Source: Marsupella aquatica
Lineage: Eukaryota; Marchantiophyta
DNA: 64,000 nt
Reading direction: 5' to 3'
Assembly: GCA_973895155.1 (NCBI GenBank)
Contig: OZ316895.1
Coordinates: forward strand, 2,294,001-2,358,000
Shown: piece by piece, positions 1-10,667 of the stretch
Layout: each line of letters begins with the position of its first letter
How positions within the stretch are numbered: position 1 is the stretch's first letter
Notes under the pieces: generated by a model
Seen by the model: the letters and a program-made list of their open reading frames with translations, nothing else
What the model was told of the DNA's origin: nothing
The model's database searches: none
Translations under genes and position numbers: made by a program

Positions 1-11
1 TCATGTCTTAC

Positions 12-126
12 CTGAACAGTAGACACTGGAGAATAAACGAATGCCGAGCTCCCTCGCTGTGAAGATTATTGTCGTTGGAGGTGATGATGTTCCCCATGAT
101 TCCGCCGGATTCTGTATTACAGCCAT
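12..126 (-). CDS. possible first coding exon of an unrecognised gene, partial
   Basis: On the minus strand an ATG at 126 has a good plant context (A at -3, G at +4) and opens a frame of 38 codons beginning MAVIQNPAESWG. The frame runs to a consensus splice donor (CAG|GTAAGA) at 12/11, leaving phase 1, and the rest of the gene would lie left of the window. I do not recognise the peptide and no domain is visible in so short a piece. It could equally be a chance ORF in a repeat-rich region. Support is limited to start context plus donor. Confidence 0.3.
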
Positions 127-1392
127 GTTTGTTCTGTATTCTGTACTTCCGCAACGACAAAGTACTCGAAGCTCTTATTGCTTAAAAAACATCTTCTTGG
201 AACTCTACAATGGAAAAATTACTTGAAATGCTCATATGACATGAGCAACTCTCTCTGGAAAATGGATTTCTCAACAATACTCCTTTAAAATAAAATCTAA
301 GGTAGCTTTGCAGCAGCAAAATAAGTAATAGTAAAACCCTTCCTTAACACAAGAACTACATTCTATGAAAAATAGTATTCTGTTAATATGTTTTGCAAAC
401 TAAAATGTCCTTTGGCTTTGCAATGGCACAATTATTACCGTTAGGTAACAAGAACAACACTCTATGAAAATCAAGAATTTCCCCTTAGTTTTCTCGGTGT
501 CAATTGTTCCACTGGTTCATGGGTCGTTGTGTTGTTTGCTATCTTTTCTTTGGGGTTTAAATTGGTTGTGTTGTCCATTATAAATTATATTCTTGAAGAA
601 ATTGAGTTCATTTTATATTTTTTTTGGTAGTAATTGAAGAAACTATTTGGCGTGCTATGAGTAAAATATGAAGTACGTGTTCAGTCTGCACGTATTTTCT
701 TTGCCCATAAACGGCAGATAAGGTGCTCAAACACCTCAATGTACCTTACTTTTTGTCTAATTTTTTAACTCTGAAAACATGGTTAAGAGTACTATCTGGA
801 GGGAAAAGGCTAATAAGAGAATAAAACCCCCAAATGAAGCCAAGCTTGCAATCAAGACTCCTACTGTAAGTGACATGATATCTCTTGGACATTAAGTGAT
901 CATGAAATAAGAGCCAAGATTCTTTTGGACAGAAATGATATCTCACAGGGAAGTTATGGAGAGAAGTGTAAAGAACAACATTCAAGCATATCTTTGTGTA
1001 TTAGTCCAGTCAATCCAAGTTTGGATCGTCCATGGGAGCCTCACGGACAAGATATGAGTCCATCCTCGCTTTAAGGTCTCAAAACATTGCTCTGTCACAT
1101 TAAATGTAAATTTGTAGGACAGTGTGTCCACTGAACCTTTGTATATGTGAACGGTGAGTGCGGTGTGTATATGTGAACGGTCAGTGTGGTATGTGAGAAT
1201 GAACACAAATTACACCGAAATTGGCCGCAATGTGCTCTAGTATTGCTGGCTGACAAAATTATAGAATGATATAATTCAATGTCCGAAGACTGCTAGCAAA
1301 AAATAGTTCCACCTGGGGTTTATATTCATTCAACAAACGGTACATTGAACAAGTCCATTAAATCTATTGCCTACAATAGCTTTTACCACTCA

Positions 1393-1458
1393 AATGGTTC
1401 TTGTCAATGAGTATTATAATGACACAATGGTTCTTGTCATTGAGGATTATAATGATGT
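1393..1458. repeat. 33-bp tandem duplication
   Basis: Two adjacent copies of a 33-bp unit starting aatggttcttgtca, differing at a few bases. It is non-coding. Confidence 0.8.
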
Positions 1459-2028
1459 TGACATCATTTGGCACCACACTCGTTCAGTACTTGCAAAACT
1501 CATCCTCAATTTTTCTGTCATTATAAGTAGAGTTTTGGACTGATTTCTATGCTGGGAAAGGTCCTAAGATATCGTCAATCTTGTGGGCCGGAATAAGTGT
1601 TTATTTGAATGCAATGAATTAGTTGGGTATAACAAACTTGTGTGTAGAACGAGAACATACCAAGGTGCGTAGGCAAACAGAATCCATTTAAGGAACGGGT
1701 TCGTTTACTAATGCCAACCATTCCTGATGGCGCGATATCAGAACGATATTTGACGCGATTAGGGTCGGCTCATGTTAAGACGAATGCTGACAAATTTTTT
1801 GTATCATCCACTCGATCATCCACCAATTCCACATTCAGTTTCAATAAAATAAATGCACACTGAAACTTCAACGAGCATAGCACTTCACCAAAAGATTACC
1901 ATCGAGTCAACGCCATATCAGCTGCGATAAAACTACGCAAGTAGTTACAGCTAGAGACGGACTGGAACAGTTCTAAGAAGCAAAGATTCCGTAACATTAA
2001 TTTCAAACATCCATGCTCTTTATTGAGA

Positions 2029-2227
2029 CTTTTCGCCTTCTGTACATAGCTATACAATCTCCTTCCCACCAGTCTGTAACCTGGCTTAATAACAGTAAGC
2101 ACGATCTTGATTCAGTCACAATCTGGACTCCCTTCGATCACAATGTACGAACATTCACAGTCGTAAACTTCTCGCCTTCTGTACAGAAGCTATACAATCT
2201 CCTTCTCACCAGTCTCTAACCTGGCTT
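2029..2227. repeat. spaced direct repeat of about 60 bp
   Basis: A block containing ctatacaatctcctt, with flanking cgccttctgtaca and cagtct.taacctggctt, occurs at about 2029-2090 and again at about 2167-2227. The copies are about 138 bp apart. Confidence 0.75.
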
Positions 2228-2378
2228 CATTTACAGTAGTCAACACTGGATTGCCGGGGATTCAGCCAAATGATGATTCACACCACTTGACTAAACGACT
2301 CCCTCACAACGTACAATGTTGTATTGTTATACACTACTCACTCACGCATTAAGCATCGACAGGAATGGATTTTCCCGT

Positions 2379-3632
2379 TCAACTGAACCATCCGTGTTTC
2401 TTCTTCTCTCCCGACTGATCTTCAATCTGCTCCTCCTCATTCTTCTTCTCGTGGCGTTCATAGAGTGCACCTCCCTCGCCGGCAAGAGCTCCCCCGCCTG
2501 CGATTTCTTCCTCCAATTTGTGTCTCCCTGCATTTTCCGGATCCGCCTTTCTTTCGTGGTCCTCATACTGCCGATCACCAAAAACCACGTCAAATGCAAC
2601 TCGTCAGACATGGGCATTATCCATGGTTTAGAGTCGGAAATGTACGTCAAAAAGTATACAGAAACGTACATACAATCCTGGCCTAGTGACATACGAAAAG
2701 TTCACTGAACCTTTTTGTCCCAAAAGACGATACAGAGAAACCGTTGATCAATTGAGGTAGATGACAGATCCAGAGGTTAGCGCCTCTCTCATCGACATGA
2801 CGCTAGTCTCGACCAAACTCAAAAAATAGCTTTACCACACAAGGGTTGTGTAATCATTTTGATGTTAAACGCAGACTGGAGCCTCAAATCGGAATGAAAG
2901 AATAATTCATCTACCATCGAATCCATGCTATCCACTCCAATGCACTCAAGGATGCACATTCATGAATTGACGCCAACATGCTTCCACTTCATCCATAAGG
3001 TAGACTTGCTTGTCGACGCAAGAACGATAATTATAAAACAGGATTGACGTACGACTCATCCCCAACGCTACGAAATTGACGCAAAGCGTAAAGCACAGCT
3101 TCGATCATCGCATCGAACACGGTCGACTACAGCACAGGTAAGACAGCTCATCTCGGGCAAACACGAAGCGATCATGATAGATAATAAGTGAGATGTAGTA
3201 GGCACTTACAGCGGCAAAGCCAGCAGCTGCAGCGCCGCCGAATCCGCCTTCCTCCTCCCGTCTTTTATCCTTTTTCTCTTGTGCTTCTTCTTGCGAAATG
3301 TTGCTGTTGTAGGAGTCAGACTGCACACCTGAGCTCCCGTATTCACCTTGGCCTTTGGCATAGCCGCCTTGATCAGCTCCGTATCCCCCTTGGGCAGCTC
3401 CGTAGCCGCCTTGGTCAGCCCCGTAGCTGCCTTGGTCGCTCTGGAAGCCTCCTCCCTGGGGTACCCTGTCTCCATAGCCTCCTCCTTGATTCAAATTGTC
3501 TCCGTAGCCACCTCCTCCTTGATTCAAATTGTCTCCGTAGCCAGCACCCTCACCCTGATTACGTCCATAGCCTCCCTGGGCACTCTGGTAGTCGTCTCCC
3601 AGAGGCTGCTCCTGACGCCCGTACTCCGACAT
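2379..3632 (-). CDS. ASR protein (abscisic acid, stress and ripening; ABA/WDS domain)
   Basis: Two exons, 3632-3210 and 2567-2379, are joined across a 642-bp intron with GTAAGT donor and CAG acceptor, both in phase 0. The product is 203 aa. Residues 1 to about 110 form a Gly/Tyr/Gln-rich low-complexity head built of repeats such as YGDNLNQGGG and YGADQGG. The WDS core spans the junction: GGFGGAAAAGFAA from exon 1 joins YEDHERKADPENAGRHKLEE from exon 2, followed by a second alanine/glycine helix, a YERHEKK motif and a KKKHGWF end, the classic ASR layout. Known ASR proteins are small, mostly disordered, stress-induced zinc-binding chaperone/DNA-binding proteins. The His-rich N-terminus of angiosperm ASRs is replaced here by the YG-rich head. 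A TATA box lies upstream. The family call is strong; function in this plant is inferred. Confidence 0.88.
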
Positions 3633-3766
3633 GATTCTGAGATGCTAAGTAGCGAAACTCTCTCGATGAAATGCTCTCTGCTCGATCAATGCGCTGTGAA
3701 TTGCAAGACTGGTGAAGGGTAACTTGAATTGCTACAACCTGCATTTACAACCCGGAGCTCCACGGC

Positions 3767-3773
3767 ATTTATA
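3767..3773 (-). promoter_or_regulatory. TATA box of the ASR gene
   Basis: TATAAAT on the minus strand lies about 135 bp upstream of the ASR start codon, which would give a 5' leader of about 100 nt. Confidence 0.5.
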
Positions 3774-4390
3774 CATTGCGTACAGGTCCCAAAGCGAGGC
3801 TCTGATCATTACACCGAGCCCACCACAATTATAATCAATCCAAAAAGCATTTGCAAAAATATACACTCATTCTGAACGACACTTTTCGTCTACACTGTAA
3901 TTATGTTGCAATTCTTCGCAGCGAAGTCAGGCAGACAGTCCAATCCGGAGTCCAATGGATCAAAGGCCGGACATTACGCGCAGGGCGCAAGCAGGCCGTG
4001 AGAGAATCGACTCAAAATAGAGGGACGGTAGGTGTCTGGGTGGATGTGAGATGAGCAGGATCCTACTCAGATTCGCCACTGATCTGTTCATCGAAAGTTC
4101 TCAAGACGGGAGCACTGCATCATGCATGCAGGGAACGCTTTACGTCGTCTGGAGATGATTGGGTCCGCGTTGCGAGAGCACGGATACAGGATTTACGGAT
4201 GCGAATATGTCTTCGACTGCAATTTTGCAATCAATATCTCTCCAGAAACACGACAGCTCCCGTTTCGCAGTGGTTCGGACCGTGCTTGACCTGTTTACGC
4301 CGCCGAAGGTCGTAAAGTTTGGGGATATGAGAGAATCGCACTCGTTCGCGATAAAGCCCACATTCGGAACCGTAGTGGCCTCCCTCGGCC

Positions 4391-4420
4391 CCACGTCCAC
4401 GTCCGCCACGTGGAGCCGAC
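4391..4420. promoter_or_regulatory. cluster of ACGT/G-box (ABRE-like) and DRE-core motifs upstream of ASR
   Basis: Within 30 bp there are two ACGTCC cores, a palindromic CACGTG (4407-4412) and a GCCGAC DRE/CRT core (4415-4420). ABRE plus DRE pairs are typical of ABA- and drought-responsive plant promoters. The cluster is about 780 bp upstream of the ASR start. The link to ASR is inferred. Confidence 0.4.
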
Positions 4421-5494
4421 TCAACTGCTACAAATCATCACTGCCCATGTGGGAAACGAACCACGCAAGCAAAACACCGACCACTTCCTCACCACGGTTA
4501 CGGCAACGTGTTGTGGGTCTGGTTACCGCTTCCCAGTCTGATTTTTAACCTGGTGTTTTGTTTTCAGTGAATGTTGTAGTGCACCAATATATGTTTATTG
4601 AAGACTCTTCAGTGCTGTAATTTGAGGAAACACAACCCGGAGGGCCAAGGCTGTTAGTTGTAGGGCTTCTAGCCAAATTTCTCGTTGTGACCCTCCTATG
4701 GTTTAATTAATCAGGAACTTTGACAATCTTTTCAGTTTGCTGCTCAGGGTTTTTAGTTTCATTTGTTACTTAGTGGCCGGGGTTTTAGTACCTGTTTTAG
4801 TACCTTTTGACATTGTTGCAGGCTCTCTGGCTAATTTGGCACTTTGGCCTTTGATCTTGGGGTTTACCTTTTTCTCTCCCCTCTTTTTAGATTTGTTGCC
4901 TTTGGGATGTGTCGCCTGGTCTGGCACTTTTTGTTCATTGGCAGTGTGATATATATACCCCAAAGGAGAAACAAATTGGCCGATGGAATTAACCATATAG
5001 AGTCAACACCTGGACGTAAAAAAGGAGCGGTTCCATGGGCACACTTTGTAACTGCATCAAGTACAAATAGCCCCTCAACAAAATCCTCAGACCAATGCAG
5101 CTCAAGATATCAGTATGATCAATTCTATTGGTTGAGTTCCCAGAGTGCTACATTATATGAGAATTAGTCATTTGATTAGCTCTTATGTCACTATGATTAG
5201 CTGGCCACCTTCTGCCTGCAGTTGTGTCACCAGGTTCAAGCTCAGGGTTGAATTTTGAATACTAATACCAAGAAACTCCAGGATCAGGCACTCTGCCCTA
5301 CACTCTGCAATCATTAATTTATCAACTTTCACTTGCCTGTCCCCCAAACTACCTGATATTACTAGTGTGCCCCCCAAACACAATTATTTATCAACTCTTC
5401 CCCCATTTCGTATTTGGGTCAGTATTAACTCGTATACGGGTCCCCGTTGCCATCGTGCAGCAAGTACTATCGGCTAGCCTTATCCCGCCGCCAT

Positions 5495-5508
5495 CCCCCC
5501 CCCCCCCC
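5495..5508. repeat. homopolymer C14
   Basis: An uninterrupted run of 14 C on the plus strand; a likely site of length variation or sequencing error. Confidence 0.9.
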
Positions 5509-5613
5509 TCGGCTACAGCATATCAGTGTATTGGTTTAACCCAAATGATCGATGCTATAGTGTTTTACAGTTTAATATAAGGTGCATTGATGGAGGTGCT
5601 CTAAGAATAGGGA

Positions 5614-5655
5614 TTAGTGATAATCTAGAATATACTTTATATGGATTATCACTAA
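5614..5655. repeat. perfect 12-bp inverted repeat
   Basis: ttagtgataatc at 5614-5625 pairs with gattatcactaa at 5644-5655 across an 18-nt AT-rich loop. No gene association is visible. Confidence 0.75.
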
Positions 5656-8023
5656 GTCTTATCCTGTGATACCCTAAAATTACCTAAATTTAGTTTGTCA
5701 ATCGATTGGTAGAGGCATTACTTGATTGCAATACCCCGTTCAATACCTGCAATCAAACATTCAAAGACAACCTTGTAGAGTAAGTACTAGCTAGGCTAGA
5801 AGGTGAGCTCAATACAAGTGTTATCTAACTAACTAAGGGAGGCTTCATTATTTTGTTGAGGAAAACAATGTGTCATGCCAGGCATGGGTTATGAGTTCAT
5901 TTAGGTGATTTCTATTCTGTTCTAGTACATATATATCTAATAATTATATAGAAACCATTTTCTTATAACCTCAATGTATATTTGAGCGTCCCCTGTCTTT
6001 AAAATGAGGACTTTTGTAGGTGTTTAATTGCATGCATGCCCCATCATAAGGTCTTAGGGGGTTTTATAAGAACTTGGGCACATCGTCACTGCAAACATGA
6101 GTCATCGCATGCACCAAAGTTAAATGGCCTGGGCCAAAATGTGTCAGGTCTGCTAAGAAGATAAATGCAAGATCCTGAATAGAAACGGGAATAGAAATTG
6201 ACCAAGCCATCCAATCTTTAGACCACCTCAAGAGGTAGTCTAAGTTTTGATGAAAAAGCATGGCTACATCAGCAAAAAGGGTACTCACAAGGGGCCCACT
6301 TCTAGCAGGTGCCTAGGATAAGTAATTGTTTGGCCAGATTGTACCCCCCAGTTCATGTAAAGTAGTAGAAAATATAAGTAAAAACCAGTTTACCTCTCAA
6401 AGACCACTATTTTTTACCCTGGTTTAAATTTATGTCAAAACAACGTTATGCAGAAATATAATTGCCTAAAAATGTCTCATCACATATTAGAGCTATACGT
6501 AAATGTAGAGGGTGACATTCAGAAATTTGTGGTGAGTTAAGTCCAGAAATGAGTAACCATTAAAACTACCTTCGGTGCCGTTGACTTACAAAAACTCAGC
6601 TTGGGTTTACCAATGGCTCCTTTGGATACTTGTGCTTTTGGCTTGGGGTATGTGACACCGCCTTTGTGATCTGAGGCATGAGCATCAACTCCACCATAGC
6701 TGAGCTCCCCCTTCCCTGGGAGAGGTGTCCTGATTGCTCATTGCTCACTGTGCACAAAGGTCGACAATGTACTAAGTAAATTTCTCAGGAACTTATTAAA
6801 GTGCTGCACCTAGGGCCATAGATCACTGTGCATGAAGTCTCCGTAGCCCACTGTCCAGTGAGTCTCCATTGCAGCTCTTGATGTTGAACACAAGAAGACT
6901 GAGTGACTTGGGGTAAAGGCACTCTTGGAGGCATTTGGGCATTTTCATCCCCTGTTTGAACAGGCAGATGTTGATCTTGAGTTGGAAGCTTGACTCACCC
7001 TAAACCCGAATCAAATTGACTGAGCACTCACCCCTCTATCACATTATGGAATACTCTCTTGTGTTGTGCAATCTAGTGAACCTGTTGTGATAACTGGGTT
7101 CTAAAATGACCTTTTGACAGTGACTAGATTCATGATACTTTATGAACCGAAATTTTGTTAAAGTACATCATTTGAATCTCCAGTCTGAAGATTTTTCAAC
7201 ACACTATTTTCCTGTTTTTCAACTTGGCCTTTTGATATTGTTTAGGGTTTAGTATAAAGCGGGATTAGATTTGAATAAAAAAAGATTCCAATCCACCGAC
7301 AGTTCATGACTCCAGATTTGATATGGAAAATCTCTAGAATATCTATTTATGGTCAATTGAGCACACAAGGGTGATTGAACCTTGCAACCGACATGGGCCA
7401 CTCACTTTTGACCCAGAAAATGTGTATTTTTTTACAGAGGAAAAGTACTACCTGCGTACCAAAAAGGTTTCTTCCAATCCAATGTGGCGTCTCAGGCATA
7501 TTGCATTGGTCCATCCAGGCATCTCATCCAAGGATTAAGTTCATCGGGGGCTTCAGTTCCTTTCAAGAAAATGAAAGGCACTCCTTTGTGGGAACTAAAA
7601 ACTGATAGTCGGTGCCCCTTATTTTATTGTGGTATGATGCGTGGTGAAAGGAGGCTGTGGGGCCAAAGAGTGGTACGCGTCTATAATTCAAGTCAAATAT
7701 ATTACATCCTTATTAATTAATATTAATATAGTGCTATCAAAACCGCTACTCTAAAGGATAACTGAAAGTGCATATAGAGAACACCGATGAGAGCAAAGAT
7801 GAACTGGAAGTGGTAAGTGATATGTCTTTGAGGACTGTTGTGGTGTTGGCATTATTGCGGTGTGTCTTGGCCCTTGGCTTGTTTTGTTTTGTACCCCCAT
7901 AGGTGACCGCAGTGGCCATTTTAATAAATTGTCAAGGCTATTTATTTTTTAATTATATTTTTAAAAATTGGTTATATTTTTTGTCTCTTCTCTATCTACA
8001 TGCAAGGAAGGGGTAGTCAAACC

Positions 8024-8026
<3 letters not shown>

Positions 8027-8057
<31 letters not shown>
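8027..8057. repeat. (AG)n microsatellite
   Basis: About 15 AG units in a row, non-coding. Confidence 0.95.
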
Positions 8058-8059
<2 letters not shown>

Positions 8060-10667
8060 ACATTCCAAAAACAAGAAACTAAAGCCACCATGGATCTGCA
8101 CGTTTCATGAGATTTCCAGATGTCTGCAAAAACTCTCTCTTTTTGGTACTTTTATAACATTTTCTTTGTAAACAATTCATACTTTTCTAATCACGTGATC
8201 TGGTCCATGGGGGTTGCAAGGTCCATAGGAGCGGTCCATCCAAGCATGTTTTTCCAAAACTCGAAAAAGGGCCCAAAAGGAGCCCAAAAAAAAACTAGAA
8301 TACTAATAAATTGCACCTTTTTCCCTATTTAGCTCACGGCAGAGGAGGTGTTAGTGCCGTACCTTATGACGTCAAAAGCACACCCCGGGCCATAATATGT
8401 CGTGATACAGTCATTTGGCACCGTTATCTAGCGGTGCAGGGTTAGTGGGGTACCGTCGGTCCAGATCCCAATGCAGTGCAGGGAACACCGCAGGGAAATC
8501 TCATGCGTCCGTTCTTGATTGGAGGGTTGGGGTCGGTTTGACCGTCCGATTCCTCTGGGCATGGCACTCGTCGCGCCGCGAACGGTCGGAGATCGTGTAC
8601 GATCATCAGCGACGAGCCACCAGTGAACACGTCGGCATGCCAAGTCAGCTTTATCTGCATTGTGTGGGGTTTGCATAGTGTTTGAAAGTTAGGAAGAATC
8701 GCTTACACGGATAAGAAGATTTATGTTTCTCGGCAATTACAACACTTGGAACTTATTATCCAGGTGTTATGTTTGAAAGTGGCCACTATGATCGAAATTG
8801 AGATACTGTGATAAAAAAAAATAACCTGCATGAACCCAAGTCTCATTTCAAACACACCATCACCCCCCAACACGAAGCCACTTCTCAAAGACCACATTGC
8901 TTCAAAATTTGAGCACAATGTCTGGTCCATCGAAAAGCAAATTTCATTTTCTTAATTCGAACACAGAGCCCCTTGGCACAGCATTGGAAAGGGCGTTGTA
9001 GTGGGTACGACTATCATAGGATTGAATATAATCACATGCCCAGTTATATAGAGAAAGGACGTCCAAATGATGTGGGCATGGTAATTGAATCTATGCAGAA
9101 GTACATATAGGAGCTAGAAAGCTGCCCCGCCTCAACACCCTTCCTATACCCACTCGTGATCCTTTCCTTGCACCTAATCCTCTTTTGCCCCCGCGCCCCA
9201 GTCCGATTTAATTGCATCCACACTGTCGGCTGGTATGCCCTGCCCTTGTGTTGCAAGAGCTGCTATAAATTATTTGATTGCAAGTCACAAGCAAGCGAAA
9301 GCAATTTGATGATTAAATCTTTGCCGTCGTATTTACTGGCGTGAGCATTATCTTGTAATCTTTGACAATGATCTCCGTTCAATGAAATTATAATCCTATC
9401 ATAGGCAAATCGAGATTCCATTTCAGAACATAAAATTCTAAACCACTTGCTCCGATGTGGTAGGGTTTTCTACTCTCAGGCGATCTACATTTCTTTCGGT
9501 CTGTAGAGTATCAACTCTGAAGTTTTGTTTCGCACTGGATTTTGGTCTATTCTTAGCCCACTGATGATTTCTCCCGTTATTCACAGTCAGTCATGGACTT
9601 AAAGATACTTCGCTCTACTTAAGGGAGGAGCCCTATAAATCAATCACCGGTCTTGGATTCACAAGATTCATCCAACGCGCTCACGAACAGTAAATTAGTA
9701 TACAATCACAGCGGATATAAACATCATTCAGTAGAATGCCTGATCGCTTTATCCAACCTGTACAAAATTGACAATCTTATCCGTGTTGGTACCAATCTCT
9801 GGTGATATATCTAAGATGTCTAAAACAACGCCGCTAAGTTCTCTGGACCTTTACAAGTGAGCCAACGCCACATCTGACGAATCTTATGTCGCAATTTCAA
9901 CAAGGTCATTTGTAAAACCATCAATTCGTCGGTCCTAGTTTCAATGCCCATTCGTCCATTAACTAAACGAGGTGAAGATTCGGTGCCTCTGACTGCAACA
10001 ATCGACAGGTACAAATCTTCGTCAGAACACTGGACTGGACTCTAGTCGTAAAATTATGGAGCTACCATTGAAACCCCTCAAGTGCATATGATTCTCCAAC
10101 ATCACCGCGCAATTTGGAGGTAGCAGTGTTCCATCCGAGTTAGATTCAGACATCATATTTCTCAATACACATAGTCGACCACGATTATTTTTAACTCAGC
10201 TGTAGATATCATCCACCTGTGCTAATTTTACCTGAAATGAGTTGAGAATACATGTATCAGAATCTTTGCAATTAACAGCTGATATTCATGCATGTTCGGG
10301 CTCACACTGTCAACGATGTCAACTAAACCTCAAAATGAGTGCTGGTTCTATCTCCATTACTTAGATCTCCAGTCGTGAAATCTCAATTAAGTTGTCATAT
10401 TTCAATGTCAAGACATCTTTTACGTTGCAGAAACTCATCAGGGCGTAGAATGTCTCGGGAGAATTGAAATTCGACCGACTAATATTCCTCACCAAGAAGC
10501 AAATTCTAATGAACATCTGAAATTCCTACTAATACCTTTCATGGTCTGTACATTTGATAGCCTCTGTTAAATCATTACCAAAGCTCCACGCCCTTTAAAA
10601 TAACAATCCAGTTCACGATTCTGACGCTTGGTTCATCTTGGTTCCCGACTAACATTATTTACCATCA

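Larger units (their letters stand above)
127..2378. other. intergenic, AT-rich, with small tandem duplications
   Basis: I see no credible coding exon here. The stretch holds short tandem duplications: a 33-bp unit twice at 1393-1458, a roughly 20-bp unit twice near 1138-1190, and a roughly 60-bp block at about 2029-2090 repeated at about 2167-2227. The right end is presumably the 3' UTR and downstream flank of the minus-strand ASR gene. Confidence 0.6.
3774..10667. other. long intergenic region without a supported gene
   Basis: The left end is the ASR promoter. Beyond it, AT-rich sequence carries only short ORFs of random composition, a C14 tract (5495-5508), a perfect 12-bp hairpin (5614-5655) and a GA microsatellite (8027-8057). 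The right end, below 10668, must contain the cereblon 3' UTR. I find no exon with family similarity. Confidence 0.55.

Noticed and set aside
4207-4548. Plus-strand ORF of 113 codons between ASR and the intergenic region
   Set aside because: No family resemblance and an equally long frame on the opposite strand. Its base composition matches a promoter-like GC-richer patch.
5585-5610. gatggaggtgctcta resembling the PIF/Harbinger right end
   Set aside because: Two mismatches in 15 bp and no partner end with TTA nearby, so not a supported MITE.
8415-8678. Overlapping ORFs on both strands
   Set aside because: GC-rich patch that is open by chance in three frames; no domain, start context or splice support.
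9820-10014. Minus-strand ORF downstream of cereblon
   Set aside because: Cereblon ends with a stop at 10668 after its complete CULT domain. This lies in the likely 3' UTR and matches nothing.
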